Shown here: in pieces, positions 11,253-18,971 of the stretch
Numbering within the stretch: position 1 is the stretch's first letter
Layout of the letters: each line of letters opens with the position of its first letter
Assembly: GCA_951812715.1 (NCBI GenBank)
Contig: OX638323.1
Coordinates: forward strand, 1,054,001-1,118,000
Reading direction: 5' to 3'
DNA length: 64,000 bases
From: an uncultured Pseudohongiella sp.
Lineage (GTDB): Bacteria > Pseudomonadota > Gammaproteobacteria > Pseudomonadales > Pseudohongiellaceae
The notes under the pieces: model-generated
Told to the model about the DNA's origin: nothing
Databases searched by the model: none
Seen by the model: the letters and a program-made list of their open reading frames with translations, nothing else
Program-made: the position numbers and the translations under genes

Positions 11253-11993
11253 CTAGCCGATCGGCGGCGGATAGCCGCGCCGGAATATTTCGCTGGCTAA
11301 CGGCAAGGTTAACAGAAGAGTCAGATAACCCAAACCGGTCCAGGGCAGCGCCGCCCCGGTCACCGTTACCGCGGCTAAGCCGCAGAGTATCGCGGTTACG
11401 CCAACCACCGATGCCGCCATCATCCGCTTCCAACTCAGATACACTTCATAGTCGTTTAGCCGAAGCTGCCGCCTGAAACGCAGTCCGTTCAAGTACAACG
11501 CGATGACGATCAATACCAGACATAACAAGCCCGCGGCTGAAAACAAGAACATGTTGGAGACGTCTAGTTCGGTCCATTCGCCATCGTTTACCATGATATT
11601 CGCGCCAAGCGCTCCCGAGGAAAAATAGAAAATGCCGGACTGGAACATCAATTTCAGCGGATAAACGAAAATCAGCACCAGCATGACCAACGCCAGGCTG
11701 AGAAATACGGTAACGCGATCCTGCAACCCGAAAATTCGACTCCAGCCAACGTGAACCAGCCATAGTTGTCCAATCAGCAAGGCGCTGAGGACAAACGCTG
11801 GAATATCGCGAGCCGATTCCACGAGTTGCGCCGGACTGCGCGGAATCTCATCTATGCTGATTACCAGCAAAGTCAAGGCAAACGCGAAGGCTGCATCGAC
11901 AAAGGTTTCGATACGGGTCATGTTGTGTCCACGCAGAATCCTGCCGCGATCGCGGGGACAAGAAGCCATGAATTCGTCAGTCAACCGTTCCAT
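11253..11993 (-). CDS. TMEM175-family (DUF1211) membrane protein, putative K+ channel
   Basis: 246 residues with about six hydrophobic segments. The first helix reads RIETFVDAAFAFALTLLVISI and matches the TMEM175 signature R-x3-F-x-D-x2-x-A/F that lines the pore in bacterial homologues. Those proteins are leak-type potassium channels in the inner membrane. Bacterial members usually carry one or two repeats and this length fits one unit. I chose the ATG at 11993 because AAGGAG lies 7 nt upstream; the longer frame has no such site. A 26-bp perfect palindrome lies 72 bp upstream. Confidence 0.75.
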   Translation of the reverse strand: MERLTDEFMASCPRDRGRILRGHNMTRIETFVDAAFAFALTLLVISIDEIPRSPAQLVESARDIPAFVLSALLIGQLWLVHVGWSRIFGLQDRVTVFLSLALVMLVLIFVYPLKLMFQSGIFYFSSGALGANIMVNDGEWTELDVSNMFLFSAAGLLCLVLIVIALYLNGLRFRRQLRLNDYEVYLSWKRMMAASVVGVTAILCGLAAVTVTGAALPWTGLGYLTLLLTLPLASEIFRRGYPPPIG

Positions 11994-12064
11994 TGCAGCG
12001 CTCCTTCGGCACGAATCGCTCGCGGCGAGCAAGCAAGGCGCTTGCGTCGGACCCATACTGTATA

Positions 12065-12090
12065 GGAATCTCCAATTAATTGGAGATTCC
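12065..12090. promoter_or_regulatory. 26-bp perfect palindrome, probable operator
   Basis: GGAATCTCCAATT (12065-12077) is followed directly by its reverse complement AATTGGAGATTCC (12078-12090). It lies 72-97 bp before the TMEM175-type gene on the minus strand, directly beside a TATACAGTAT stretch that could serve as its -10. No dedicated regulator gene is adjacent. The remainder of 11994-12328 holds only the candidate promoter for the next gene. Confidence 0.65.
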
Positions 12091-12265
12091 GCGCGACACA
12101 AAAACGCGCCGCCGACATTCTTGACCAATCATGACCGCGCGCCGCGGCGAAAACCGCGGCGCCCGCAGGGTCGCGCACAGGCAACTGCGCGACGAAGTCA
12201 GTGACACAAGCGATTGAATTCGGCAGCATAATAATATTGCGCTCGTTTTGCGGCGAACTATTCCA

Positions 12266-12295
12266 TTGCAGGAATTGTTCTGAGAATACTATAGA
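12266..12295 (+). promoter_or_regulatory. Candidate promoter of the ppiC-hupE pair
   Basis: TTGCAG (12266-12271) and TATAGA (12290-12295) are spaced by 18 nt, about 33 bp before the start at 12329. Both hexamers are only partial matches to consensus. Confidence 0.35.
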
Positions 12296-12328
12296 CTCAC
12301 CCCGACGGAAAAACCGGCTGCCAGTCAC

Positions 12329-13147
12329 ATGTCAGATCACAGTCCGCATTCATCCGCCTTGCAAAAGATGCTGCGAGAACCGATGACGCATTTCATCGCG
12401 TTGGCTGCTTTGTTGTTCGGCGTCTACGGCGTCTCCAGCCTCGGCGGCGGCGAAGTGATCGAAATCAGCCAACAGGACATCAACGCCCGCATATTCATGC
12501 AGGAACTTTCTTCCGGCAGGGAGCTGACGCAGCAGGAGCAGGATCAGATCGCCTCACGCTATATAGAGGAACAGATTCTGGTGCGCGAAGCGGTCAAGCT
12601 CGATCTCGACAACGATGCGCGCGTTCACGACATGCTCGCGCAGAAAATGCGTCATGTGCTCTCCGGCGACGTCATCCAGCCGGATAGCGCCGAATTGCGT
12701 GAATATTACGAGGCAAACCGCGATCGCTATACCACCATGGCAACGATTACCGTGGACGAATTGGTGTTCGATAGCCGCGATGAACTCGCGGCTGAAGTCA
12801 CCGGCTTGCTAACCGCCGGCGGCGACCCGGACGACATACTGACGATCGAGTCAGGAACGGTTTCGCCCCTGCCGCGAGTAAATCGCCTGGATCTGGCGAA
12901 TATTTTCAGCGACGAATTCTCCGAGCGGATCTTTGCCGCGTCGGTGAACGAATGGGTCGGGCCCTTCGTCGGCAATCGCGGCCAGCACTGGCTGCGGGTG
13001 CGCGAGCGCGCCGCGGCGGAATTACCTGATTTCGAGGAAATCGCGGACCGGGTGCGCATCGACTGGATAGCGACCGAAGAAGACCGCCTGCTGCAAGTCG
13101 AAGTCGATCGGCTCTGGGATAACTATGTCATCGTCATCAACGACTGA
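12329..13147 (+). CDS. PpiC/parvulin-type peptidyl-prolyl isomerase
   Basis: 272 residues. A short cytosolic N-terminus is followed by one membrane anchor (FIALAALLFGVYGVSSL, about residues 21-38). A SurA-N-like helical region (VIEISQQDINARIF ... QQEQDQIASRYIEEQILVREA) leads to a reduced rotamase domain around residues 130-230 ending in WVGPFVGNRGQHWLRVRER. It is probably a periplasmic foldase tethered to the inner membrane. The next gene overlaps by 23 nt. Such PpiC-HupE pairs are common, so the foldase may serve the periplasmic part of its neighbour (inference). Confidence 0.8.
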   Translation: MSDHSPHSSALQKMLREPMTHFIALAALLFGVYGVSSLGGGEVIEISQQDINARIFMQELSSGRELTQQEQDQIASRYIEEQILVREAVKLDLDNDARVHDMLAQKMRHVLSGDVIQPDSAELREYYEANRDRYTTMATITVDELVFDSRDELAAEVTGLLTAGGDPDDILTIESGTVSPLPRVNRLDLANIFSDEFSERIFAASVNEWVGPFVGNRGQHWLRVRERAAAELPDFEEIADRVRIDWIATEEDRLLQVEVDRLWDNYVIVIND

Positions 13148-14132
13148 CTGGCCGCGGCGTCTAGCGTTCTTCTTGCTGCTGCTCGCGCCGGCCATGGCCG
13201 CCGAGGCCCATGACATCAATATCACCGGCGTGGCCCGCGTGATCCTGCAGGAATCCGAACCGGGCTCGTACCGACTGTCGATCGTGGACAGCCAGGTACC
13301 GCCGCTATTCAACATCGAACGCATCCTGCCCGAACGTTGCGCCGGTTTGCCGCCCGCGGCATTCGCCTACCGCTTTTCCTGCGAACCGCGGCTGAACGTG
13401 GATGACAGTCTGATTTTCCCTTGGGGTCTTTCCGGCGTGCTGGTCATCGCCAACTGGCTCGAAGGCGACGGCGTAACCGCCTACATTCCCGGCGACGGCG
13501 CCGAGATCGAAGTTCCACTGACCCAACTCAAGGCCGGCGCGGGCTCCTGGACCACCCTGGCCGGCCGCTATCTGGTGATCGGCGCGGAACACATCCTGTT
13601 CGGCATCGACCACCTGTTATTCGTGCTCGGCCTGCTACTGCTCATGCAGGGTTTCTGGAAACTCGTGCAGACGGTTACCGCGTTTACCATCGCCCATAGC
13701 GTCACCCTCGCTTGCGCCGTGCTCGGCGTTTTTCCCGTGCCTGGCGCTCCCATCGAAGTGCTGATCGCCCTCTCGATTGTCTTTCTGGCGCGCGAAATCG
13801 TCATGGGCCAGCGCGGTTCGGCAACTCTGATCCACCGCAAGCCCTGGTTGGTCGCATTCCTGTTCGGCCTGTTACATGGCTTCGGATTCGCCGGCGCCTT
13901 GGGCGAACTAGGCTTGAGCGATGCCGATATTCCACTTGCCTTGTTATTCTTCAATATCGGCGTCGAACTTGGCCAGGTAGGCTTCATCTGCGCGTTGTTG
14001 GCCGCGTATTACGCCATCAATCGAGTTGGGCGCGACATGTTGTTCAGCATCGAGCGAGGATTGGCCTACGGCCTAGGCAGCATCGCCACCTTTTGGTTCA
14101 TCGAACGGTTGCCCGCGTTGGTACTGGTCTAG
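13125..14132 (+). CDS. HupE/UreJ-2 family membrane protein
   Basis: 335 residues. A signal peptide ([14 protein letters not shown]) is followed by a periplasmic beta-rich domain (about 29-140) and then by six or seven membrane helices. The first helix carries H156-x5-D162-H163 ([11 protein letters not shown]), the metal-binding motif shared by HupE/UreJ nickel-type permeases, and another His lies in FTIAHSVTL. Family members are proposed nickel or cobalt transporters, but no hydrogenase or urease genes are nearby, so the metal is unknown. It overlaps the ppiC-type gene by 23 nt. Confidence 0.85.
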   Translation: MSSSSTTDWPRRLAFFLLLLAPAMAAEAHDINITGVARVILQESEPGSYRLSIVDSQVPPLFNIERILPERCAGLPPAAFAYRFSCEPRLNVDDSLIFPWGLSGVLVIANWLEGDGVTAYIPGDGAEIEVPLTQLKAGAGSWTTLAGRYLVIGAEHILFGIDHLLFVLGLLLLMQGFWKLVQTVTAFTIAHSVTLACAVLGVFPVPGAPIEVLIALSIVFLAREIVMGQRGSATLIHRKPWLVAFLFGLLHGFGFAGALGELGLSDADIPLALLFFNIGVELGQVGFICALLAAYYAINRVGRDMLFSIERGLAYGLGSIATFWFIERLPALVLV

Positions 14133-14161
14133 GCAACGCGCGCTTCAGCAGGAGACCGCAC

Positions 14162-14629
14162 ATGAAATTCAATCGCAAACTCGCCGCGCTGCTTGCCTTC
14201 GCCGCAGCGGCCGGCAATGCCGCCGCCGATATCCGGGACGAGGTCGAGCATGGCTATGCCGACAGCGACGGCGTGAGTATCCATTACGCTTCCATCGGCG
14301 AAGGCCCGCTGGTAGTGATGATCCACGGCTTCCCCGACTTCTGGTATAGCTGGCGGCATCAGATGAATGGTTTGCGGGACGATTTTCAGGTGGTCGCCAT
14401 TGATCAGCGCGGTTATAACCGAAGTGGCGCGCCGGATGGACAAGAAAACTATGACATGAACCTGCTCGTTGGCGATGTGGCGGCGGTTATTCGCCATCTC
14501 GGCCATAACAGCGCCACCATTGTCGGACATGACTGGGGCGGCGCGGTGGCCTGGCAGTTCGCATTCTCCCTGCTGCCACGGATGGGTGAGGTCCGGTCGG
14601 CGCAGCCGACAAAAAGCGAAGCTTTTTGA
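14162..14629 (+). pseudogene. Alpha/beta hydrolase (epoxide-hydrolase-like), 3' part lost
   Basis: The frame opens with a Sec signal ([22 protein letters not shown]). A convincing epoxide-hydrolase/haloalkane-dehalogenase-type fold follows, with [10 protein letters not shown] (oxyanion region) and nucleophile Asp124 in VGHDWGGAV. True homology stops at about Arg140 (14580), where the dispersed repeat begins. The frame runs 15 more codons into the repeat and stops at 14629. The cap domain, acid and catalytic His (normally another 150-180 residues) are absent, and no 3' remnant appears after the repeat cluster. The enzyme should be inactive. Confidence 0.85.
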
Positions 14630-15368
14630 GGGCCGAACGACTTGCCAAGGATGGCAAGGCCGGGGTTAGTCGAGGCCGATAAAGCCGCGCCAAGGAAGGC
14701 ATGCACAATTCAACAGAATGCAAGCACCCAATCGGCGCAGCCGAAAAGAAGCAAAGCTTTTCGAGGGCCGAACGACTTGCCATGGATGGGTGAGACCCGG
14801 TCGGCGCAGCCGACGAAAAGCAAAGCTTTTCGAGGGCCGAACGACTTGCCAAGGGCGAGGACAAGCGTTTACGAAGCGCAGCTTCGTGCGCAGGCCGAGC
14901 GCCACCGAGCTGTGCTCGGTGGCCGGAACGGCAAGGCTGGGGTTTGGCAAAGCCTGAGAAGTCGCGCCAGGGAGGGCATGTAAAGACAACCTGAAAGCAA
15001 GCAACCCGGTCGGCGCAGCCGACAAAAGCGAAGCTTTTCGAGGGCCGAACGACTTGCCATGGATGGGTGAGACCCGGTCGGCAAAGCCGACGAAAAGCAA
15101 AGCTTTTCGAGGGCCGAACGACTTGCCAAGGGCGAGGACAAGCGTTTACGAAGCGCAGCTTCGTGCGCAGGCCGAGCGCCACCGAGCTGTGCTCGGTGGC
15201 CGGAACGGCAAGGCTGGGGTTTGGCAAAGCCTGAAAAGTCGCGCCAGGGTGGGCATGTAAAGACAACCTGAAAGCAAACACCCAATCGGCAAAGCCGAAA
15301 AGAAGCGAAGCTTCTTGAGGCCCAATCGGCAAAGCCAACAAAGCCCCACCAGGAACGGCACGCAAAAT
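14583..15368 (+). repeat. Structured repeat cluster, about 786 bp
   Basis: A run of alternating short and long family units in plus orientation: short unit 14583-14720, partial 14721-14793, long four-hairpin unit about 14794-14995, partial 14998-15065, long unit about 15066-15270, and a terminal diverged partial unit to 15368. In the last one hairpin II is AAGAAGC/GCTTCTT (15300-15317), a paired change from the usual AAAAAGC/GCTTTTT. The cluster sits exactly where the upstream hydrolase loses its sequence. The next gene has its own ribosome binding site just after it. Confidence 0.85.
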
Positions 15369-15407
15369 CCATTAGAATCCACAGAGATATTCAACAGAGG
15401 AATTCAA

Positions 15408-15782
15408 ATGAAATATGTCGATGGCTTCATCACTCCCGTTCCCACTGAAAATAAAGACGCATTTCTCAACTCCGCCCGTCTGGCGGCGAAAGTCTTCCTG
15501 GAACATGGCGCGCTCGAATATGTCGATTGCTGGGGCGTAGAGGCGCCGTATGGCAAGCAGACTTCATTCCCTCGCGCGGTGAAATTGCAGGAGAACGAAA
15601 CCGTCTGCTTTTCCTGGATTGTCTGGAAGTCCAAGGAAATCCGGGACAACGGCATGAAAAAGGTAAGGCAGGATCCGCGAATGCATCCGGATCAGCTTGA
15701 AATTCCTTTCGATCAGATTTTCGATCACCAGCGCATGATCGTCGGCGAATTCGAAATGGTGGCGCACACGGTCGCGGAATGA
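15408..15782 (+). CDS. DUF1428 family protein
   Basis: 124 residues, typical of the YbaA-like DUF1428 family (ferredoxin-like alpha/beta barrel, dimeric, unknown function). The opening MKYVDGFITPVPTENKDAF, the central YVDCWGVEAPYGKQTSFPRAV and VCFSWIVWKSKEIRD are diagnostic. The ATG at 15408 has AGAGGAATTCAA before it; the longer in-frame reading starts inside the repeat and is rejected. It stands alone between the repeat cluster and the FixH-like gene, with a possible own promoter in the last repeat unit. Confidence 0.9.
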   Translation: MKYVDGFITPVPTENKDAFLNSARLAAKVFLEHGALEYVDCWGVEAPYGKQTSFPRAVKLQENETVCFSWIVWKSKEIRDNGMKKVRQDPRMHPDQLEIPFDQIFDHQRMIVGEFEMVAHTVAE

Positions 15783-15835
15783 GCGCGAGGGCGCGAATTT
15801 GCTAAAATTCGTGGTTTCATTGAACTGTAGCCGAA

Positions 15836-16234
15836 ATGAACTGCAAATTGCCGATAGCGCTGGCGCTCTTGTTCGCTCCTGTCTTGGCCTGGGCCGGGGA
15901 GCAGGCGGATTTCTCCGTGATCACCGAAAGCGGCAATCGCTTGAACATCAGTAGCGGCCTGTCGCCCCTGGCTATCAACCAAATGCACAGTTGGCGGCTG
16001 CGGCTGATCGATGCCGACGGTGCGCCCGTCACCGGCGCGCGATTCGAAGTTCTGGGAGGCATGCCGGAACACGATCATGGCCTGCCGACTCGGCCTGAAG
16101 TCACCGCCGAACCCGAACCCGGCGTCTATCTGCTGCAAGGCGTCCGCTTCCATATGCCGGGCCGCTGGCTGATTGAGTTCGGCATTACGCTGGGAGACGA
16201 CGCCGACAGCGCCAGTCTCGAATTCGAATTGTGA
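15836..16234 (+). CDS. FixH/YtkA-like exported protein
   Basis: 132 residues. A Sec signal peptide (LPIALALLFAPVLAWA) precedes one immunoglobulin-like domain that ends at the C-terminus. The segment VTGARFEVLGGMPEHDHGLPTRPEV is characteristic of FixH-like/YtkA-like domains, where Met and His residues may bind copper. It overlaps the peroxidase gene by 4 nt (GTGA), so the two are translationally coupled. A role in metal or heme handling for the peroxidase is plausible but not shown. Confidence 0.75.
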   Translation: MNCKLPIALALLFAPVLAWAGEQADFSVITESGNRLNISSGLSPLAINQMHSWRLRLIDADGAPVTGARFEVLGGMPEHDHGLPTRPEVTAEPEPGVYLLQGVRFHMPGRWLIEFGITLGDDADSASLEFEL

Positions 16235-17511
16235 ACAAGCGCATATTGGCAATTTGCCTGGCGCCTGGCGTCGCGTTTCTGATCTGGCTGCTCGCGCCTG
16301 CCCCCCTCCCCGATCACTGGGCCGAACCCGAGGCTGCCCTGATCGCCTCGCTTTCCATTAGCGCCTTGCCGCCGTTGTCGCCCGATCCGAGCAATGCCGC
16401 CGCCGATGACGAGCGGGCGGCAATGCTTGGGCGGCGATTGTTTTTCGATCCACGTCTCAGCGTCAATGGCGCGGTATCGTGCGCGAGTTGTCATCGCCCG
16501 GAACTTTCCTTCACGGATGGCTTGCCGATTGCCGTGGGCGCCGGACCGGGGAAACGACATACGCCGGGCTTGATCGGTGTCGCCTATAGCCCCTGGTTTT
16601 ACTGGGATGGCCGCCGCGAAAGCCAATGGGCTCAGGCTCTGACGCCTTTGGAGACGCATTTCGAACAGGGCGCCGGCCGCTCCGCGATCGTCCGGCTGCT
16701 CGCGACCGACCCCGAATACAGGACAATGTACCAGGATATTTTCGCGGATTTGCCCGATCCGACGCGGTTTCCGCGGTCCGCCTCGCCGCAAGGCGGTGAA
16801 TTGGCGCAGGAAAACTGGCGCAGGCTCGACCCCGGTCTTCAGTTCGATATTGCCAATGCGTTCGCCAATGCCGGCAAGGCGCTGGCGGCATATCAGCGCA
16901 AGTTGCTGCCGGGACGGACTCGGTTCGACGACTACGCCGATGCGGTGGCGCGCAATGGCGCGGTTCGCCAGGGACAACTGCTGAACCGGGATGAAATCGC
17001 CGGGCTGAAATTGTTCATCGGCGAGGGAAACTGCGTCAATTGCCATAACGGGCCACTTTTTACCAACCACGACTTCCACAATACCGGTATCCTCGCCGGC
17101 GCCGGGCAATTGCCGTCCATGGGCCGCTACGACGGTGTCCGGCTGGCGCGGAAAGATCCGTTCAATTGCCTTGGCGAGTTCAGCGACGCACCGCCGGAGC
17201 AATGCCTGGAGCTGCGCTTCGCCAGGGACGGCAACGAATTGGCCGGCGCCCACAAGACTCCCGGCTTGCGCAATGTCACCCTTACGCCTCCCTACATGCA
17301 TACCGGACAGTTTGCATCGCTAGCGCAAGTATTGAACCATTACAAAGTGGCGCCGACCGCGATGCTTGGCCATAACGAAGCTAAACCGCTCGATCTCTCG
17401 CGCGGGGAATTGCGGCAGCTTGAGATTTTTCTGCGCAGCCTGGAGGCGAAACCCGCCGCGGCGCGGGAATGGCTCCAGTCTCCGTTCAGCCACGGGCGGA
17501 ATCCTTGCTGA
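16231..17511 (+). CDS. Di-heme cytochrome c peroxidase (CcpA/MauG family)
   Basis: 426 residues. It begins with GTG coupled to the previous gene. An N-terminal hydrophobic segment (ILAICLAPGVAFLIWLLA) acts as export signal or anchor. Two c-type heme sites are visible: C84-A-S-C87-H88 and C268-V-N-C271-H272. Bacterial di-heme peroxidases of this type reduce H2O2 in the periplasm using cytochrome c; MauG relatives instead oxidise protein substrates, and sequence alone does not separate the two here. OxyR is encoded 352 bp downstream on the same strand, consistent with a peroxide-response role. Confidence 0.88.
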   Translation: MNKRILAICLAPGVAFLIWLLAPAPLPDHWAEPEAALIASLSISALPPLSPDPSNAAADDERAAMLGRRLFFDPRLSVNGAVSCASCHRPELSFTDGLPIAVGAGPGKRHTPGLIGVAYSPWFYWDGRRESQWAQALTPLETHFEQGAGRSAIVRLLATDPEYRTMYQDIFADLPDPTRFPRSASPQGGELAQENWRRLDPGLQFDIANAFANAGKALAAYQRKLLPGRTRFDDYADAVARNGAVRQGQLLNRDEIAGLKLFIGEGNCVNCHNGPLFTNHDFHNTGILAGAGQLPSMGRYDGVRLARKDPFNCLGEFSDAPPEQCLELRFARDGNELAGAHKTPGLRNVTLTPPYMHTGQFASLAQVLNHYKVAPTAMLGHNEAKPLDLSRGELRQLEIFLRSLEAKPAAAREWLQSPFSHGRNPC

Positions 17512-17711
17512 ATTTTCAAGTTCGTTGGCTTTCCTAGTTTTTCTTATTACCACCTATATAAAACGGTACTTGCTTGATTTACCATTTTGCGCAAGCCTTT
17601 AAGACAGTGAGTCAATCAACCAATAACAAGAAAATTGAACGGTTAGAGGAACGCTGGCGAAGAAGTCTGGCGGAAGAACCAGACAGTCAAACCGAAGGAT
17701 CGGGGTTTTGC

Positions 17712-17743
17712 GGGAGCGGGTTCTGCTCGCAGAATCCGCTCCC
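17712..17743 (+). other. 14-bp hairpin between peroxidase and oxyR genes
   Basis: GGGAGCGG-G-TTCTG (17712-17725) pairs with CAGAA-T-CCGCTCCC (17730-17743) around CTCG, with only one G-T wobble. No T-run follows. It could end the peroxidase transcript or lie in an oxyR leader. The rest of the 352-nt gap (17512-17863) shows no gene; I found no convincing OxyR tetra-site (ATAG-N7-CTAT) in it. Confidence 0.5.
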
Positions 17744-17863
17744 CGTATCTTGCCCTCGACAGGCAATTCCTCTTTCCAGCGAAAAAATGCGACAATGCCA
17801 TGCTCTGCATAAGTCAATTTTCGCGAATCCTCTCGCGCACAAGCATTCAGGAGAGACGGAATC

Positions 17864-18802
17864 ATGTCCGTAACTCTACGCCAACTTCGGTATTTCAAGG
17901 CAGTCGTCGAAAACGGCTCATTCGCTCGCGCCGCGGAAGCCGTTTTCGTGTCCCAGCCGGCGCTTTCCCTGCAAGTGCGCGATTTGGAAAAAACCTTGGG
18001 CTGGACGCTGTTCGAACGCGACAGCCATGGCGTGGTGCTCACCACGCTTGGCCGGAAAATCCATGAGCAGACGCTGCGGGTGCTGGATGAAGCGCTGCTG
18101 CTGGAAACCATGGGCAAGCGCTTTCATGAAGGCCCATTCAATATCGCCCTGGGAATTGTTTCCACGCTCGCGCCTTACATCATTTCCAAACTGAAAGCGG
18201 AATTGCAGAATCTCGAAGAGCGGATTGATATCGCCGTAACCGAGGCTACCAGTAAGCAATTGCTGAACAAATTGCTTGGCGGCCACATCGATTGCGCGCT
18301 CATTTCGCTGCCGGTGGGAAAGCTCGAATTGACCGAACGGGAACTGTTCGAAGATCCGCTCGTGCTTGCCGGAAGTTCCGCAAGACTTGCGGCATTCCGG
18401 AAAAATGCAAGAAGCCTGAAAGCGGAGCATCTGGCCAAGTCCGATATCGGCCCCCTGCTCACCTTGAGCGAAGGTCATTGCCTGGGAGAGCAGGTGCTCG
18501 GCGCCTGCTCGATGCTGACATTGGAGGGAGTCTATCGAAGCCTGGAATCGGTTGGCAGCGTTGCGCGTTTGGCGGGCGCGGACGCTGGTCTTACGCTGCT
18601 TCCGGAAACCGCGGCCGCGGCGGAAAAGACAGCCTCGCCCGGTCTGAGTTTTCTGCGGCTGGCGGAACCCGAACCCCGACGGCGCATCGGCCTTGTATAC
18701 CGGGTGGCCTTTCACGACCAGCATTGGATCGAACCCTTGGCCACTGCCGCGGCGCGGGCCGGCAAATGTTTGATCGAGCAGTCAGTCCCGCTGATCGACT
18801 AA
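17864..18802 (+). CDS. oxyR: LysR-family hydrogen peroxide sensor OxyR
   Basis: 312 residues. The winged helix-turn-helix covers residues 1-65 (RQLRYFKAVVENGSFARAA ... QPALSLQVRDLE). The effector domain carries the two redox cysteines of OxyR with the right spacing: Cys206 in EGHC and Cys215 in LGAC, nine residues apart, as in E. coli C199/C208. Disulfide formation on H2O2 would activate transcription of peroxide defence genes. AGGAGA lies upstream of the ATG. The neighbouring di-heme peroxidase is a natural target. Confidence 0.92.
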   Translation: MSVTLRQLRYFKAVVENGSFARAAEAVFVSQPALSLQVRDLEKTLGWTLFERDSHGVVLTTLGRKIHEQTLRVLDEALLLETMGKRFHEGPFNIALGIVSTLAPYIISKLKAELQNLEERIDIAVTEATSKQLLNKLLGGHIDCALISLPVGKLELTERELFEDPLVLAGSSARLAAFRKNARSLKAEHLAKSDIGPLLTLSEGHCLGEQVLGACSMLTLEGVYRSLESVGSVARLAGADAGLTLLPETAAAAEKTASPGLSFLRLAEPEPRRRIGLVYRVAFHDQHWIEPLATAAARAGKCLIEQSVPLID

Positions 18803-18824
18803 ATCCCGGGTTGCTGGTGTTTTA

Positions 18825-18971
18825 GCCCCCTGCACGACTCGATCATGCCATCCCCGGCGCGGCCGCCAGGCTTCGCTAACGCCCATTCGCGACAGTCCGG
18901 CCACAGAGTGCTGCCCGGTTGCGCTCGGCCCGGGCGGGAAGCCGCGCTTTGTCGGCTTCTCCGGCCGGATC
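18825..18971 (-). repeat. Structured repeat, diverged, minus orientation
   Basis: Read on the minus strand it follows the PQQ dehydrogenase stop immediately and shows the family order: an AAGC/GCTT hairpin, a GC-rich region, GGCGTTAGCGAAGCC and the tail CGCGCCGGGGATGGCATG. The long hairpin is degraded. It lies between convergent oxyR and PQQ dehydrogenase genes. Confidence 0.6.

Noticed and set aside
14583..15368. Insertion sequence
   Set aside because: There is no transposase frame, no terminal inverted repeats bounding the cluster and no evident target-site duplication.
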